A stretch of DNA of 64,000 nucleotides, from the NCBI GenBank assembly GCA_903882935.1, contig CAIRZB010000014.1, positions 1-64,000 on the forward strand. The letters run 5' to 3'. Below are positions 17,348 through 25,142 of this stretch, piece after piece. The stretch is from an uncultured Parafilimonas sp. Lineage in GTDB: Bacteria; Bacteroidota; Bacteroidia; Chitinophagales; Chitinophagaceae. Positions within the stretch are counted from its first letter, which is position 1. Each line of letters begins with the position of its first letter. The position numbers and the translations under genes were made by a program. Under the pieces are notes generated by a model, which was not told the DNA's origin, ran no database searches, and was given only the letters and a program-made list of their open reading frames with translations.

Positions 17348-17525
17348 GTCTGACGGTCTCCGTCTGACTGCGCTACCGGTCTCAAAATTACGGCGTTATT
17401 GTTCTCTGCCTGACAACCTTGGTGCAATGAAAAAAAGTACAGCCTTGCAGTCAGACGGGTACAGTCGGACTGTAAGGCTGTACTTTTGGCACCCAAACAA
17501 GTCAGGCAGACGGAGACCGTCAGAC
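17348..17525. repeat. Nested inverted-repeat element with 19-bp perfect ends
   Basis: The left end GTCTGACGGTCTCCGTCTG (17348-17366) is exactly complementary to 17507-17525. Inside, 17433-17452 (AAAAGTACAGCCTTGCAGTC) pairs with 17468-17487 with one mismatch, and CTGCCTGAC near 17407 pairs with GTCAGGCAG near 17501. Each outer end also contains its own hairpin, GACGG-TCT-CCGTC and GACGG-AGA-CCGTC. It fills the gap between two convergent genes and may terminate both. Confidence 0.8.
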
Positions 17526-17532
17526 TGGCTTG

Positions 17533-18240
17533 TCACGATTTCTTCACCCTACCCGCACCCAAATAGCGCACTTTCCAATAGGGGTCATCAAGGGTGCCAA
17601 TGGTTACACCCTCACTGGTGGCAGCATGGGCAAAATGGTTATTGGCCACATAAACACCCACATGGGTAACAGTATGCCCACGCCCAGTGGTATGAAAGAA
17701 CACCAAGTCACCTTCGGCCAACTGGTTGTCGCTAATATGTTCTGTTATGTCGTATTGTTCTGCGGCAGTGCGGGGTAAGTTTTGGGCATACACATCATGC
17801 ATAATGGTTTGGGCAAACCCTGAGCAGTCAATACAATCCTCCGTATTGCCGCCCAGGCAATATTGGGTACCCCACCAGTGGTCAATGTTTTGCAACAAGG
17901 GTATATTGTTTAATTTATCTGGGCCTACATCCAACAAGCCAGCGTATTTATTTTTAAGCACCTCCGGGTTGGTTTCGCCGGGGCTGCTGTTGGCGGCCTT
18001 GGCTCTTTTTGGCGTAACTGGCACCGCATAGGGGGCTGTTTTATTACCCTTGGCCAAAGCGGGTTCTTTTGAAGCACCGGGGGTAACCGAAATATCATCG
18101 ATAAAACTCGGGCCACTATTGCCTTGTGAACTGGCACTGAGCGATGCCCCTGAGTTATTTTTTGCGGAAAGCGTTTTTAACGCCGAGCAGCTGGTGAAAC
18201 TTGCAAACAAAACCAAATATGATGCTACCTGTATTTTCAT
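17533..18240 (-). CDS. NlpC/P60 family cell-wall hydrolase lipoprotein
   Basis: A C40 cysteine peptidase that probably cleaves peptidoglycan stem peptides in the periplasm. The frame opens at 18246; I take the second Met (MKIQVASYLVLFASFTSC) because it gives the better lipoprotein signal, with the lipobox Cys 18 residues in. The catalytic Cys lies in DCIDCSGFAQ (Cys141 counted from 18246), the catalytic His in THVGVYVANNHFAHA, and the C-terminal RYLGAGRV strand is typical. A Ser/Pro-rich linker (about 25-90) separates lipid anchor and enzyme. It is convergent with the flippase gene across the palindromic element. Confidence 0.9.
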   Translation of the reverse strand: MKIQVASYLVLFASFTSCSALKTLSAKNNSGASLSASSQGNSGPSFIDDISVTPGASKEPALAKGNKTAPYAVPVTPKRAKAANSSPGETNPEVLKNKYAGLLDVGPDKLNNIPLLQNIDHWWGTQYCLGGNTEDCIDCSGFAQTIMHDVYAQNLPRTAAEQYDITEHISDNQLAEGDLVFFHTTGRGHTVTHVGVYVANNHFAHAATSEGVTIGTLDDPYWKVRYLGAGRVKKS

Positions 18241-18439
18241 CGGCAAAATTAATTTTGCAAGTTATTGGGCAATTGCCAATAAACAGCTGATGGTGCAAAA
18301 CTTTTTGGCAACATTAGCAGTTGAGCACAGGTGTGGATAATTGTAGGTATTAAACCTAAAGACCATAAACCTTGCTGGGTATGTTCAACCACCGGACGTG
18401 GCTTTATACTGCATATCAAAAGCAGACTGAAAGGTATCC

Positions 18440-18472
18440 ATATAACACTGTTTTATGTTTACAGTGTTATAT
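18440..18472 (-). terminator. Hairpin at the end of the exosortase operon
   Basis: ATATAACACTG (18440-18450) and CAGTGTTATAT (18462-18472) form a perfect 11-bp stem. One arm lies within the last codons of the upstream gene. No T tract follows, so it may protect the 3' end rather than terminate. Confidence 0.45.
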
Positions 18473-18881
18473 CCACGTTTACAGCCTGCCCCTTAACGCC
18501 AACCGCGCCAACAGGTATATAGGTGGCAAGAAAATAGAGTATTAGCAAGGGCATAGGGCCATTGGGTAAATTCCTGATACTCGTAATAAAGTTTATTACC
18601 CCTGCAGGTAATGTAAAAACAAATGCATTAATAAATGTGATTGGCAAGAAAATAGATAAATATGCTGTATACACCAGCAACCATATTTTTGCGGGCCATT
18701 TAGTAGGATATTGCTTCCACGCAAAATAACCTACCACACCTACGACAACAGTGCATAAAAATGAGGGCACAAAGCTAAATTCAGGTGCCCCTTTGTTGTC
18801 AATATATATTTTATAATTCACTAAGTCGGCACCCACAATTACCATACCTGCCAAAAGCAACAGTTTATAATGCTTTTTCAT
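18459..18881 (-). CDS. Exosortase-associated small membrane protein
   Basis: A membrane protein of 140 residues with about four helices, encoded immediately after the exosortase. The frame is open to 18974, but ATG 18881 (MKKHYKLLLLAGMVIVGADLVN) is the likely start: it overlaps the exosortase stop codon region by 17 bases, a coupling arrangement, and matches the length of the small partner proteins found next to Bacteroidetes exosortases (for example those annotated as associated with XrtF or XrtX). No catalytic residues are apparent. The role is inferred from position only: an accessory of the sortase. Confidence 0.7.
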   Translation of the reverse strand: MKKHYKLLLLAGMVIVGADLVNYKIYIDNKGAPEFSFVPSFLCTVVVGVVGYFAWKQYPTKWPAKIWLLVYTAYLSIFLPITFINAFVFTLPAGVINFITSIRNLPNGPMPLLILYFLATYIPVGAVGVKGQAVNVDITL

Positions 18882-19449
18882 GACTAATTCTTTTATTTCT
18901 GCCATACCAAACCCACAGCGCAAATATGCAACTGTATACAAGTAAGGTAAACACATAATGGTGTGCAAAATCAACCCAGCCGGGCTGGTTTAGCCAAAGC
19001 CACGCCAACGCAAAACAGCGGCTAATATTCAATAAATAAATTGCAAGGACTCCCCCTAGCGCAAAAGCAGTCATTCTTTTAAAGCCAAACGGCATGCATA
19101 CAATAAACCCAATGTAAATAACATATAATTTCAGCGCATTGCAACTGTCAGCTATAGAAATTACCGTTGAATTATTTTTTTGTATTTCTGCTGAACCCTT
19201 ATTTTTTCCACTAAATACCGATGCGCTATTTCCCCTTACCTTAAAGCCCCCTGAAAGAACATTATTAAGAAGTACCGTAGTGGCATTTGCCGTTATAGCG
19301 GTAAGCCATTTATCTGGCAAACGCATAGGTTGTAAAATTGGGTAATAAATTAGCAGCCAGGTACAAAAAAGCACCATTGCCCTTTTTGCAAATAACTTTA
19401 CCCCTGACGGTATTTCCTTGACAGTTTCCAATAAAGAGATGAGTAGCAT
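18865..19449 (-). CDS. Exosortase/archaeosortase family transpeptidase
   Basis: A 194-residue, multi-helix inner-membrane cysteine protease/transpeptidase. The three family residues are all visible: Cys103 in ADSCNALKLYVIYIG, Arg144 in LLNISRCFAL, and His163/164 in WVDFAHHYVF. Exosortases recognise a C-terminal tripartite tag (short motif, hydrophobic helix, basic tail), cut near the motif and attach or release the product. The compact size resembles the dedicated Bacteroidetes types (XrtF, XrtX) rather than the large EpsH type; I cannot assign the exact subtype. The upstream gene encodes a protein with exactly such a tag and the downstream gene a membrane partner. Confidence 0.9.
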   Translation of the reverse strand: MLLISLLETVKEIPSGVKLFAKRAMVLFCTWLLIYYPILQPMRLPDKWLTAITANATTVLLNNVLSGGFKVRGNSASVFSGKNKGSAEIQKNNSTVISIADSCNALKLYVIYIGFIVCMPFGFKRMTAFALGGVLAIYLLNISRCFALAWLWLNQPGWVDFAHHYVFTLLVYSCIFALWVWYGRNKRISHEKAL

Positions 19450-19533
19450 AACATGGCATTTTATTCAAAAAAATTACAAAGGCACCGCTAAATCTACCGC
19501 ATGGCAACAGTATGGCATATAGCCCGGGCAACA

Positions 19534-19779
19534 TTATTTCTCATTATCCTCATCTTTCTTATTGCTTTTCCTGTCGTGGGCTTTTTTTATACCATATCCT
19601 ATCCCAGCAGCTACAAGCAGGCTTATGCCACCGTCAATGGGTACACCTGGCGCACCTCCTGGGTCTCCGCCGGGGCTGTGGGGGCTGGCAAGTGCATACA
19701 CAACGGGTACTACCAAAAGGCCGTATATAATACAAGCCTGCATCATCATTTTTTTCGTTTGCTGTGTTAAAAGTTTCAT
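19534..19779 (-). CDS. PID-CTERM exosortase substrate, very small
   Basis: An 81-residue protein: signal peptide (1-31, ending VVYALA), a short Gly/Pro-rich segment, then the sorting tag PIDGG (47-51), a hydrophobic helix (ISLLVAAGIGYGI, 52-64) and a basic/charged tail (KKAHDRKSNKK). This is the tripartite C-terminal signal called PID-CTERM in Bacteroidetes. After removal of both signals only about 15-19 residues remain, so the mature product is a peptide rather than a protein. It is the first gene of the exosortase operon, 84 bases upstream of the enzyme, which points to a dedicated enzyme-substrate pair. Confidence 0.85.
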   Translation of the reverse strand: MKLLTQQTKKMMMQACIIYGLLVVPVVYALASPHSPGGDPGGAPGVPIDGGISLLVAAGIGYGIKKAHDRKSNKKDEDNEK

Positions 19780-19977
19780 ATCTATTTTTTTGTTGTTTGT
19801 ACTTTAAACAGGTAAAAAGGCTTGCCTACTGGGCCATAAGCCTTAACCCTGCATCATTAACCAAGTGGGTTTTTCATAGGTTATTAGTGAATTTCCCCAA
19901 TTTGCTATATCCGTGCGAAACTGCTCACTTGCTCCATTCAGTTGGTCATAAACCCTGCGCCGCTGTTCCCAATTCCC

Positions 19978-22374
19978 CTACTCCACCGCCAGTTGCACGT
20001 TCCATTGTTTACCGTTGCCGTCCGAAAGTACCAACCGGTAGCTGGCGGCTGCCAAGCCTGCGGGTAAGCTAATAGATTGTGTAGCGGTTACACCGTCGTG
20101 CAATATGGTTTTAACCATCAGTAACTTTCCGTTGCTGCCATACACCTGTAAAGCATACTTGCCCGCAGGCAAGTGGTTTAATACCGCCGTCGTCTGCCTG
20201 CCTCGCTGCATGGGGTTGGGGTATACGCTAAAAGTGCCCGTAACCGGTGCGGTTTTTACCAGCACGGTGTTGCTATAGGTGGTAGTGCCGCCGCGGTTGT
20301 ACACTTTTATGCGGTAATAATTGTTGCCTGTTAGCGGCTGTGCATCGGTGCCAATGTAGGTTGCAGGCTGGCCGATGTTGCGGGCAACCGTTGCGCTTAG
20401 GGTGGCAAAACTTTGGGCATTGCCGCTGCGCTGCAACTCGTATTGCTTAATGCCCTGCTCGGTAGGGGCCACCCACTGCAGCTGCGTTGCGTTGCCGGCC
20501 GCCCATGCTTTTAGGCTTACCTGCGTGGTGGCAAGGGCACCGCTGGTACCGAATGTTATATAAAACCGTGTTTCGCCGCGCGATGCAACCGTGCCGTTTG
20601 TGCTAAACGCAATTCCGGTGGTATCGGCCAAGCTTATCGGCGTTTTTTTGTTAAGGTATACATCTACCAGCCAAGCCTGTAGGTTAGTGCCTTGTATATT
20701 TTGGGGTACCACTGTAAAAGCATAACCGGTGTTTTTCTTTAAGGCATAAGTATTTAAAAACAGCGTGTCGCCTGTTTGCGGTATTGGCCTTCTTTCTATG
20801 GCTAAGTAATTGGTATCAATCTGCAGGCTCAGGTTTTCGTCGTAATTAAACTGTTTGGTAACATCGTCGCTTACACCCTTGCTGTAGCTGTCGGCAAATT
20901 TGGCCAACACACCGTCAACTGCTGTAAGGGTATCATTTAACGACCTGCTGAGGCTTACCCGTACCTGTTGTGCCGGTGATGGCGTTAGCCCGTATACCCC
21001 AACGGTATTGGTGGAGGCATCATCGGCCTTGTCAGTTTCATTAAACGTTACCGTGGCGGTGCCGTTGTTAACTGCCTGCACAAAAAACGCCTGCCCGCTT
21101 TGTATGGTGGCGGTTTGTTTGGTTTGGCTCGGGTCTATATCCTGGTCGTAACTGCCGCTTACGGGGTCCCAGCTAAAGGTAACGTAGCCGCCGTAGCTGG
21201 TGCCGCTGCGTTGGGCATCCCAAGCCCACATGGTGTTGGCTATATTGCCGCTTAAAGCACCGGTAGAACCCACCTGTGTAAAACCTACCGGGCTGGCATA
21301 CGGGTTGCCCACCAGTATATAAGCACCAGCCTGCAAACCAGGGTAAGTAAATTGTTGTTGCCCTGTTTGTAAGGCACCGGTGGCGGAGAGCGTGGTGGCC
21401 GCTGCGCCGGAGGCTATGTTGGCCGAGCCATAAGGCCCGGTTACAAACAACCCGTACCCTAGGTTAGCCGCGGTGCCTGCCGTACCAGAAAGCGGGGTGG
21501 CGTTGGTATTGGCTAGGTTAACCCAGTTGTTGGCAACAGGGTTGTAGCTTTGGATAGATGCCGTGTGGCCGCCGGTGGTTAGTCCGCCGCCGCCGCCGGG
21601 CGCGAATATCAGCGCACCAGTGGTATCAGTAACCACACCGTTGTTTTGCCAGTTGGCATAAATGCTGCCCGTATTATTTAAAGGGGCCGTTAAAAACCGC
21701 CACGCCCGGTGGGCGGGTATATAGCGTTGCACCGTTACATTGCCGGTTATTGTACCGCCTGTAACTGGTACTACTACGGCCGTACCCGTTGCGGTGCTTG
21801 TTAGTGTCAGATTGCCGCCGGTATTTAGTTGGCCGCCAGCAAGGGTTAGCACGCCGGCAACATTTAAGGTGTTGCCGAGTGTAACTGTGCCTGCCTGGCT
21901 ACCCATGGTTAAGTTACTGAGTGTGTTGCCCGTGCCGGTTTGTAAAAAATTAATGGTGCCGCTGCCGCCGAAAATTAGTGACGACGTAGGCGAGCCGCCC
22001 ACCGTGCCATTTGCACTGGTTATGGTACCGTTGGCTGTTAAAGTGTCGCCATTTAAGTAAAGGGCACCGTTGGTAAGCGTTAAAGCCCCTTGTACAGTTA
22101 GGTTTTTATTGATAATTGCGCCGCCGGCATTGTTAACCTGCAAGCCCCAAACAGCATTGCCGTTGCTGTTAAGCTTTTGTTGGGCGGTACCCGATAACAG
22201 CAATGCACCCGTACCCGCACCCGACAGCGGGCTGTTAAGTGTAACATCACCACCACTAACAGTAACTGTAGCGCCGTTAGCAATATAAACATTGGTGTTT
22301 GCACCCACATATAGTTGCGCGTGCGCGCTTGCAGCAACCAGCAACCACACCAGACTATTTATAATTTTGTCCAT
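19978..22374 (-). CDS. Large surface protein with T9SS type A sorting domain
   Basis: A 798-residue secreted protein: signal peptide ending AHA, then residues 20-215 forming a repetitive Gly/Thr/Asn/Leu-rich beta-helix-like segment (NANGTITSANGTVGGSPTS style), a middle region with VQRYIPAHRAWRFLTAPL, a motif common in Bacteroidetes T9SS cargo, and a C-terminal Por secretion tail (about 715-798) opening TGTFSVYPNPMQRGRQ, the type A signal. The protein is therefore expected at the cell surface or outside. The function is unknown, perhaps adhesion. Upstream of it lie a half-site and a degenerate copy of the palindrome found by the response regulator gene. Confidence 0.82.
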   Translation of the reverse strand: MDKIINSLVWLLVAASAHAQLYVGANTNVYIANGATVTVSGGDVTLNSPLSGAGTGALLLSGTAQQKLNSNGNAVWGLQVNNAGGAIINKNLTVQGALTLTNGALYLNGDTLTANGTITSANGTVGGSPTSSLIFGGSGTINFLQTGTGNTLSNLTMGSQAGTVTLGNTLNVAGVLTLAGGQLNTGGNLTLTSTATGTAVVVPVTGGTITGNVTVQRYIPAHRAWRFLTAPLNNTGSIYANWQNNGVVTDTTGALIFAPGGGGGLTTGGHTASIQSYNPVANNWVNLANTNATPLSGTAGTAANLGYGLFVTGPYGSANIASGAAATTLSATGALQTGQQQFTYPGLQAGAYILVGNPYASPVGFTQVGSTGALSGNIANTMWAWDAQRSGTSYGGYVTFSWDPVSGSYDQDIDPSQTKQTATIQSGQAFFVQAVNNGTATVTFNETDKADDASTNTVGVYGLTPSPAQQVRVSLSRSLNDTLTAVDGVLAKFADSYSKGVSDDVTKQFNYDENLSLQIDTNYLAIERRPIPQTGDTLFLNTYALKKNTGYAFTVVPQNIQGTNLQAWLVDVYLNKKTPISLADTTGIAFSTNGTVASRGETRFYITFGTSGALATTQVSLKAWAAGNATQLQWVAPTEQGIKQYELQRSGNAQSFATLSATVARNIGQPATYIGTDAQPLTGNNYYRIKVYNRGGTTTYSNTVLVKTAPVTGTFSVYPNPMQRGRQTTAVLNHLPAGKYALQVYGSNGKLLMVKTILHDGVTATQSISLPAGLAAASYRLVLSDGNGKQWNVQLAVE

Positions 22375-22420
22375 AATTACCGCATTTTAATTATTACGCC
22401 ACGGGCCTAATTTTGTAAGC

Positions 22421-22464
22421 CTACCCGTTAAGCAACAACCCCAACACTACCAATTGGGTAGTTT
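22421..22464. promoter_or_regulatory. Putative response-regulator sites upstream of the T9SS protein
   Basis: A half-site CTACCCGTTA (22421-22430) and a degenerate palindrome ACTACCAATTGGGTAGT (22448-22464) precede the gene that starts at 22374. They match the perfect palindromes at 24176-24193 and 25110-25135 except for one lost base in the centre. Confidence 0.4.
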
Positions 22465-22528
22465 TTTTGAATATTTGAGGCTGGCAAATAATTGGTTCTA
22501 GTTGCTAAACCAGTTAAAAATTTACTTG

Positions 22529-23974
22529 CTATTGTTTTGCCTGTAATTTTTTAACCGTATCCAACAAGGTTGCGATGGATGCTTCCAATTGGCTTACCTT
22601 ATCGGTTAGTGCTTCTATTTTTTGCCTTTGCTGGTCTGCTTGGTTTGCCAGTTCCTGCGTGGCAGAGATGTTAAGCATTGCGAGCCCGTCATAATCAACC
22701 GTGCGGAAATCCTCCACTTCCCCTCCAAATACAAACACTGCCGCTTCTTTCAACGACGGAGCGTCAATCAGTATCTGATTGTCAGACGGTACTGAAAGGA
22801 TATTATATTTCTCCGTCACCATGCCGTTGCCAACAAATACTTTTAGGCGTTTTTCCCCCTTGCCAAGGTTATGGTTGCGGCTAAAGGTTAACAAGTAACC
22901 GTTGGCCGATTTTGTAACGGTTGCCTTTTGGTAAACATCGGGTATAAAATCTGGGTGTTTGCTAATTACCTGTGGGTAAACGCCCTCCACCTGCTGGGCA
23001 ATTACTTTTTTAAAGGGCCTGTCACCACTACTCAACTTGTCTTTCATGGTGTAATCGGTAATTTTTATGGCCCTAAGTGTTGCAAGGTCGGCACCACTAT
23101 TGCTGTACCCTTTTATATTTTTAATACGCTCGTCGGAACCGGCCCAAACGCCACCAGACCCAGACACTATGGAGTATGGGGCATAAATGCTGGTAGAAGG
23201 GCTTCCATTACCAGTTGTACCAAAAGCGATAAGGGCACCATTCAAGAGCGTTAAAATTGCATAGCTATTATAGGGGCCAGTTGAAGGATTGCCCTCCACA
23301 TCAAGGGGATACGCGGGGCTGGCGGTGTTAATACCAACAAAACCATTGCCATAAGCACCGCCAGGCAGCAACGATATGTTGGTGGTTGAAAACCACCTGC
23401 TGCTGCCGTTTTGCACAAAACCAGCACCGTTGGTAGAATTACCAAAAGCAATTGAATACCCGCCTACAAATTGGGTAACATTACCCACCTGCAGTGTGTT
23501 ATTTGGTTTTGACGTGTTTATACCCACGCTGCCAGCACTATCCTTGGGTAGCAAGGCGATGTTAGCACTCGATAACCAGTTACTGGCATAGGGGGTTTGG
23601 TACATAGCACTGGCCCTTGTTCCGTCGCCAAAAGCAATGCTGTAGGCATTATACCCCTTGGCACCAAGGCTGCCTACCTGCAAGTAATTTGCCGGGGTTG
23701 TTGTGCCAATACCAACATAGCCGCTGTTGCTGCCTAAAGGCATTACCGCAAAATTGGTATCGCTATACCATATTGACGGGCCGGTTGCCTGCTTAAACGC
23801 CATTGCCTTGGTGCCGTTGCCAATGGCAAAATTATAACCTGAAATACCCGAAGGCACATTGCCTACCTGTAGTTTATTAACCGGGGTGGTTGTATTGATA
23901 CCCACATTTTGCGCGTACAGTGCGGTACAGCAAGTAATTACCGCTAATAAAAATGTAGAAAAAATCGCTTTCAT
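22529..23974 (-). CDS. Tail-fibre-like protein with S74 intramolecular chaperone domain
   Basis: A protein of 481 residues from ATG 23974, chosen over the longer frame to 24004 because it starts the signal peptide MKAIFSTFLLAVITCCTALYAQ. The N-terminal two-thirds is a run of repeats of about 50-60 residues built on VGINTTTPxNxLQVGNV followed by a YSIAFGNGT segment. Next comes a Peptidase S74 self-cleaving chaperone domain with the GSDERIKNIKG motif (Ser-Asp catalytic dyad) and IAQQVEGVYPQVI, then a coiled coil (about 440-481, LEASIATLLDTVKKLQ). Such proteins trimerise and cleave themselves. It is likely a surface fibre, with the palindrome at 24176 upstream. Confidence 0.85.
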   Translation of the reverse strand: MKAIFSTFLLAVITCCTALYAQNVGINTTTPVNKLQVGNVPSGISGYNFAIGNGTKAMAFKQATGPSIWYSDTNFAVMPLGSNSGYVGIGTTTPANYLQVGSLGAKGYNAYSIAFGDGTRASAMYQTPYASNWLSSANIALLPKDSAGSVGINTSKPNNTLQVGNVTQFVGGYSIAFGNSTNGAGFVQNGSSRWFSTTNISLLPGGAYGNGFVGINTASPAYPLDVEGNPSTGPYNSYAILTLLNGALIAFGTTGNGSPSTSIYAPYSIVSGSGGVWAGSDERIKNIKGYSNSGADLATLRAIKITDYTMKDKLSSGDRPFKKVIAQQVEGVYPQVISKHPDFIPDVYQKATVTKSANGYLLTFSRNHNLGKGEKRLKVFVGNGMVTEKYNILSVPSDNQILIDAPSLKEAAVFVFGGEVEDFRTVDYDGLAMLNISATQELANQADQQRQKIEALTDKVSQLEASIATLLDTVKKLQAKQ

Positions 23975-24175
23975 GGCTTTAGTTTTATTGAGATACCTGT
24001 ACATAACTGTTGTTAATTTGCCTATTAACCTTCACACGCTACCAGGCATAATACCTGTTAGGCAGGCTAAGTCTTAAAATCAATTATCTAATTATTATTT
24101 GCTTGGTTTTAATACCATACCATCATCTTAATAATCAATTACCACGTAAAATTGCGGGTATCCAATTACAACATC

Positions 24176-24193
24176 ACTACCCGAACGGGTAGT
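24176..24193. promoter_or_regulatory. Perfect 18-bp palindrome, putative response-regulator operator
   Basis: ACTACCC-GAAC-GGGTAGT, located about 200 bases before the S74 gene and 69 bases after the regulator gene. It is the same palindrome as at 25110-25135 and is of the length bound by LuxR/NarL dimers. Confidence 0.55.
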
Positions 24194-24261
24194 TTAATGA
24201 ACCAATTTGCATTTTAATAGGTAGATGCTTAATTGATTTAAAACCGCAAAAAAAGCTGTGG

Positions 24262-24897
24262 TTACTTTTTGCGTTGTGTCAACAACTCGAAGCGGGAATG
24301 TACATGCAGTATGCTGTAGATATTTTTCACATGGTAGCGTACGGTTTCAACCGACACGGAAAGTTTTTCGGCAATTAGTTTATAGCTCATGCCGCTTACA
24401 ATTAAAGCCAGTATTTCCTTCTGCCTTTCGTTAAGGCCGGTATATTTTTCCTCGGCCGGTGCAGGTGCGCCCTTGCGGAACAGTTGCAATGTTTTACTGG
24501 CTATACTAGGTGTCATAGGCGCACCGCCATTATACACTTCGCTAATAGCCTCCAATATTTTAAGCGGTGGGGATTTTTTTAAAATATAGCCATTGGAACC
24601 CGAATGGATGGATTCAAAAATTTTATCATCATCTTCAAATACCGTTTGCATTACAATATATATATCGGGGAAATGTTCCTTAATCGTTCGGGTGGCTTCA
24701 ATACCGTTTGTGCCGGGCATGTCAATATCCATCAAAACCACCTCTGGCCTGGCGGAGTTTATTTTAAAAACAATATCGTTTGCATTATCAAAAGCGCCGG
24801 TACAGGCAAAACCAGGCGTACCATTAATAAGTTGGTAATAACCATCCCTTAACAGGTAATTGTCTTCAAAAATAGCCACCCTTATATTTTTAGGCAT
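24262..24897 (-). CDS. LuxR/NarL-family response regulator
   Basis: A 211-residue cytoplasmic transcription regulator. The receiver domain (5-125) has the acidic pair Glu11-Asp12, phospho-acceptor Asp57 in VVLMDIDMPGTNG, and the conserved Lys near KKSPP. The C-terminal helix-turn-helix (about 148-208) reads LNERQKEILALIVSGMSYKLIAEKLSVSVETVRYHVKNI, the classic LuxR pattern. It is the output partner of the sensor kinase encoded just upstream on the same strand. A 167-bp palindromic element and a perfect palindrome occupy the 245 bases between the two genes, so this gene probably has its own promoter. Confidence 0.93.
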   Translation of the reverse strand: MPKNIRVAIFEDNYLLRDGYYQLINGTPGFACTGAFDNANDIVFKINSARPEVVLMDIDMPGTNGIEATRTIKEHFPDIYIVMQTVFEDDDKIFESIHSGSNGYILKKSPPLKILEAISEVYNGGAPMTPSIASKTLQLFRKGAPAPAEEKYTGLNERQKEILALIVSGMSYKLIAEKLSVSVETVRYHVKNIYSILHVHSRFELLTQRKK

Positions 24898-24913
24898 ATT
24901 GTGTAAATTTAAT

Positions 24914-25080
24914 GACTATCCGCAATTTGGTTCAGCTGATTTTTTTGAAAAACCGATGCTATATAGCCAATCCCATAGTACGGTTGTGGGGACACAACCG
25001 GGGGCGTTCGTCCGGATTTGTGTCTCCACAAATCCAGTGAACGGGAATTGTTTTACGCTTAAACCAAATTGCGGATAGTC
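24914..25080. repeat. 167-bp nested hairpin element in front of the response regulator
   Basis: The ends GACTATCCGCAATTTGGTT (24914-24932) and its exact complement (25062-25080) form a 19-bp outer stem. Inside are two perfect hairpins: GGTTGTG-GGGA-CACAACC (24982-24999) and GGATTTGTG-TCTC-CACAAATCC (25014-25035); CGTTC/GAACG extend the second. The apical 14 bases of one hairpin are the reverse complement of the other with one mismatch. No coding frame is present. Confidence 0.85.
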
Positions 25081-25109
25081 GTTGTAAATTTGTAAAGTGT
25101 TTTGCAAGT

Positions 25110-25135
25110 GTTAACTACCCAAACGGGTAGTTAAC
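25110..25135. promoter_or_regulatory. Perfect 26-bp palindrome, putative autoregulatory operator
   Basis: GTTAACTACCC-AAAC-GGGTAGTTAAC has 11-bp perfect arms around 4 bases. It sits 7 bases past the end of the kinase gene and 213 bases before the regulator start. The core ACTACCC-N4-GGGTAGT is the one shared with 24176-24193. Confidence 0.6.
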
Positions 25136-25142
25136 AAAAAAA

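Noticed and set aside
22448-22471. Terminator (hairpin plus T7) between the S74 and T9SS genes
   Set aside because: The T run follows on the plus strand while both neighbouring genes are on the minus strand, so it would not end their transcripts; the match to the nearby palindromes fits an operator better.
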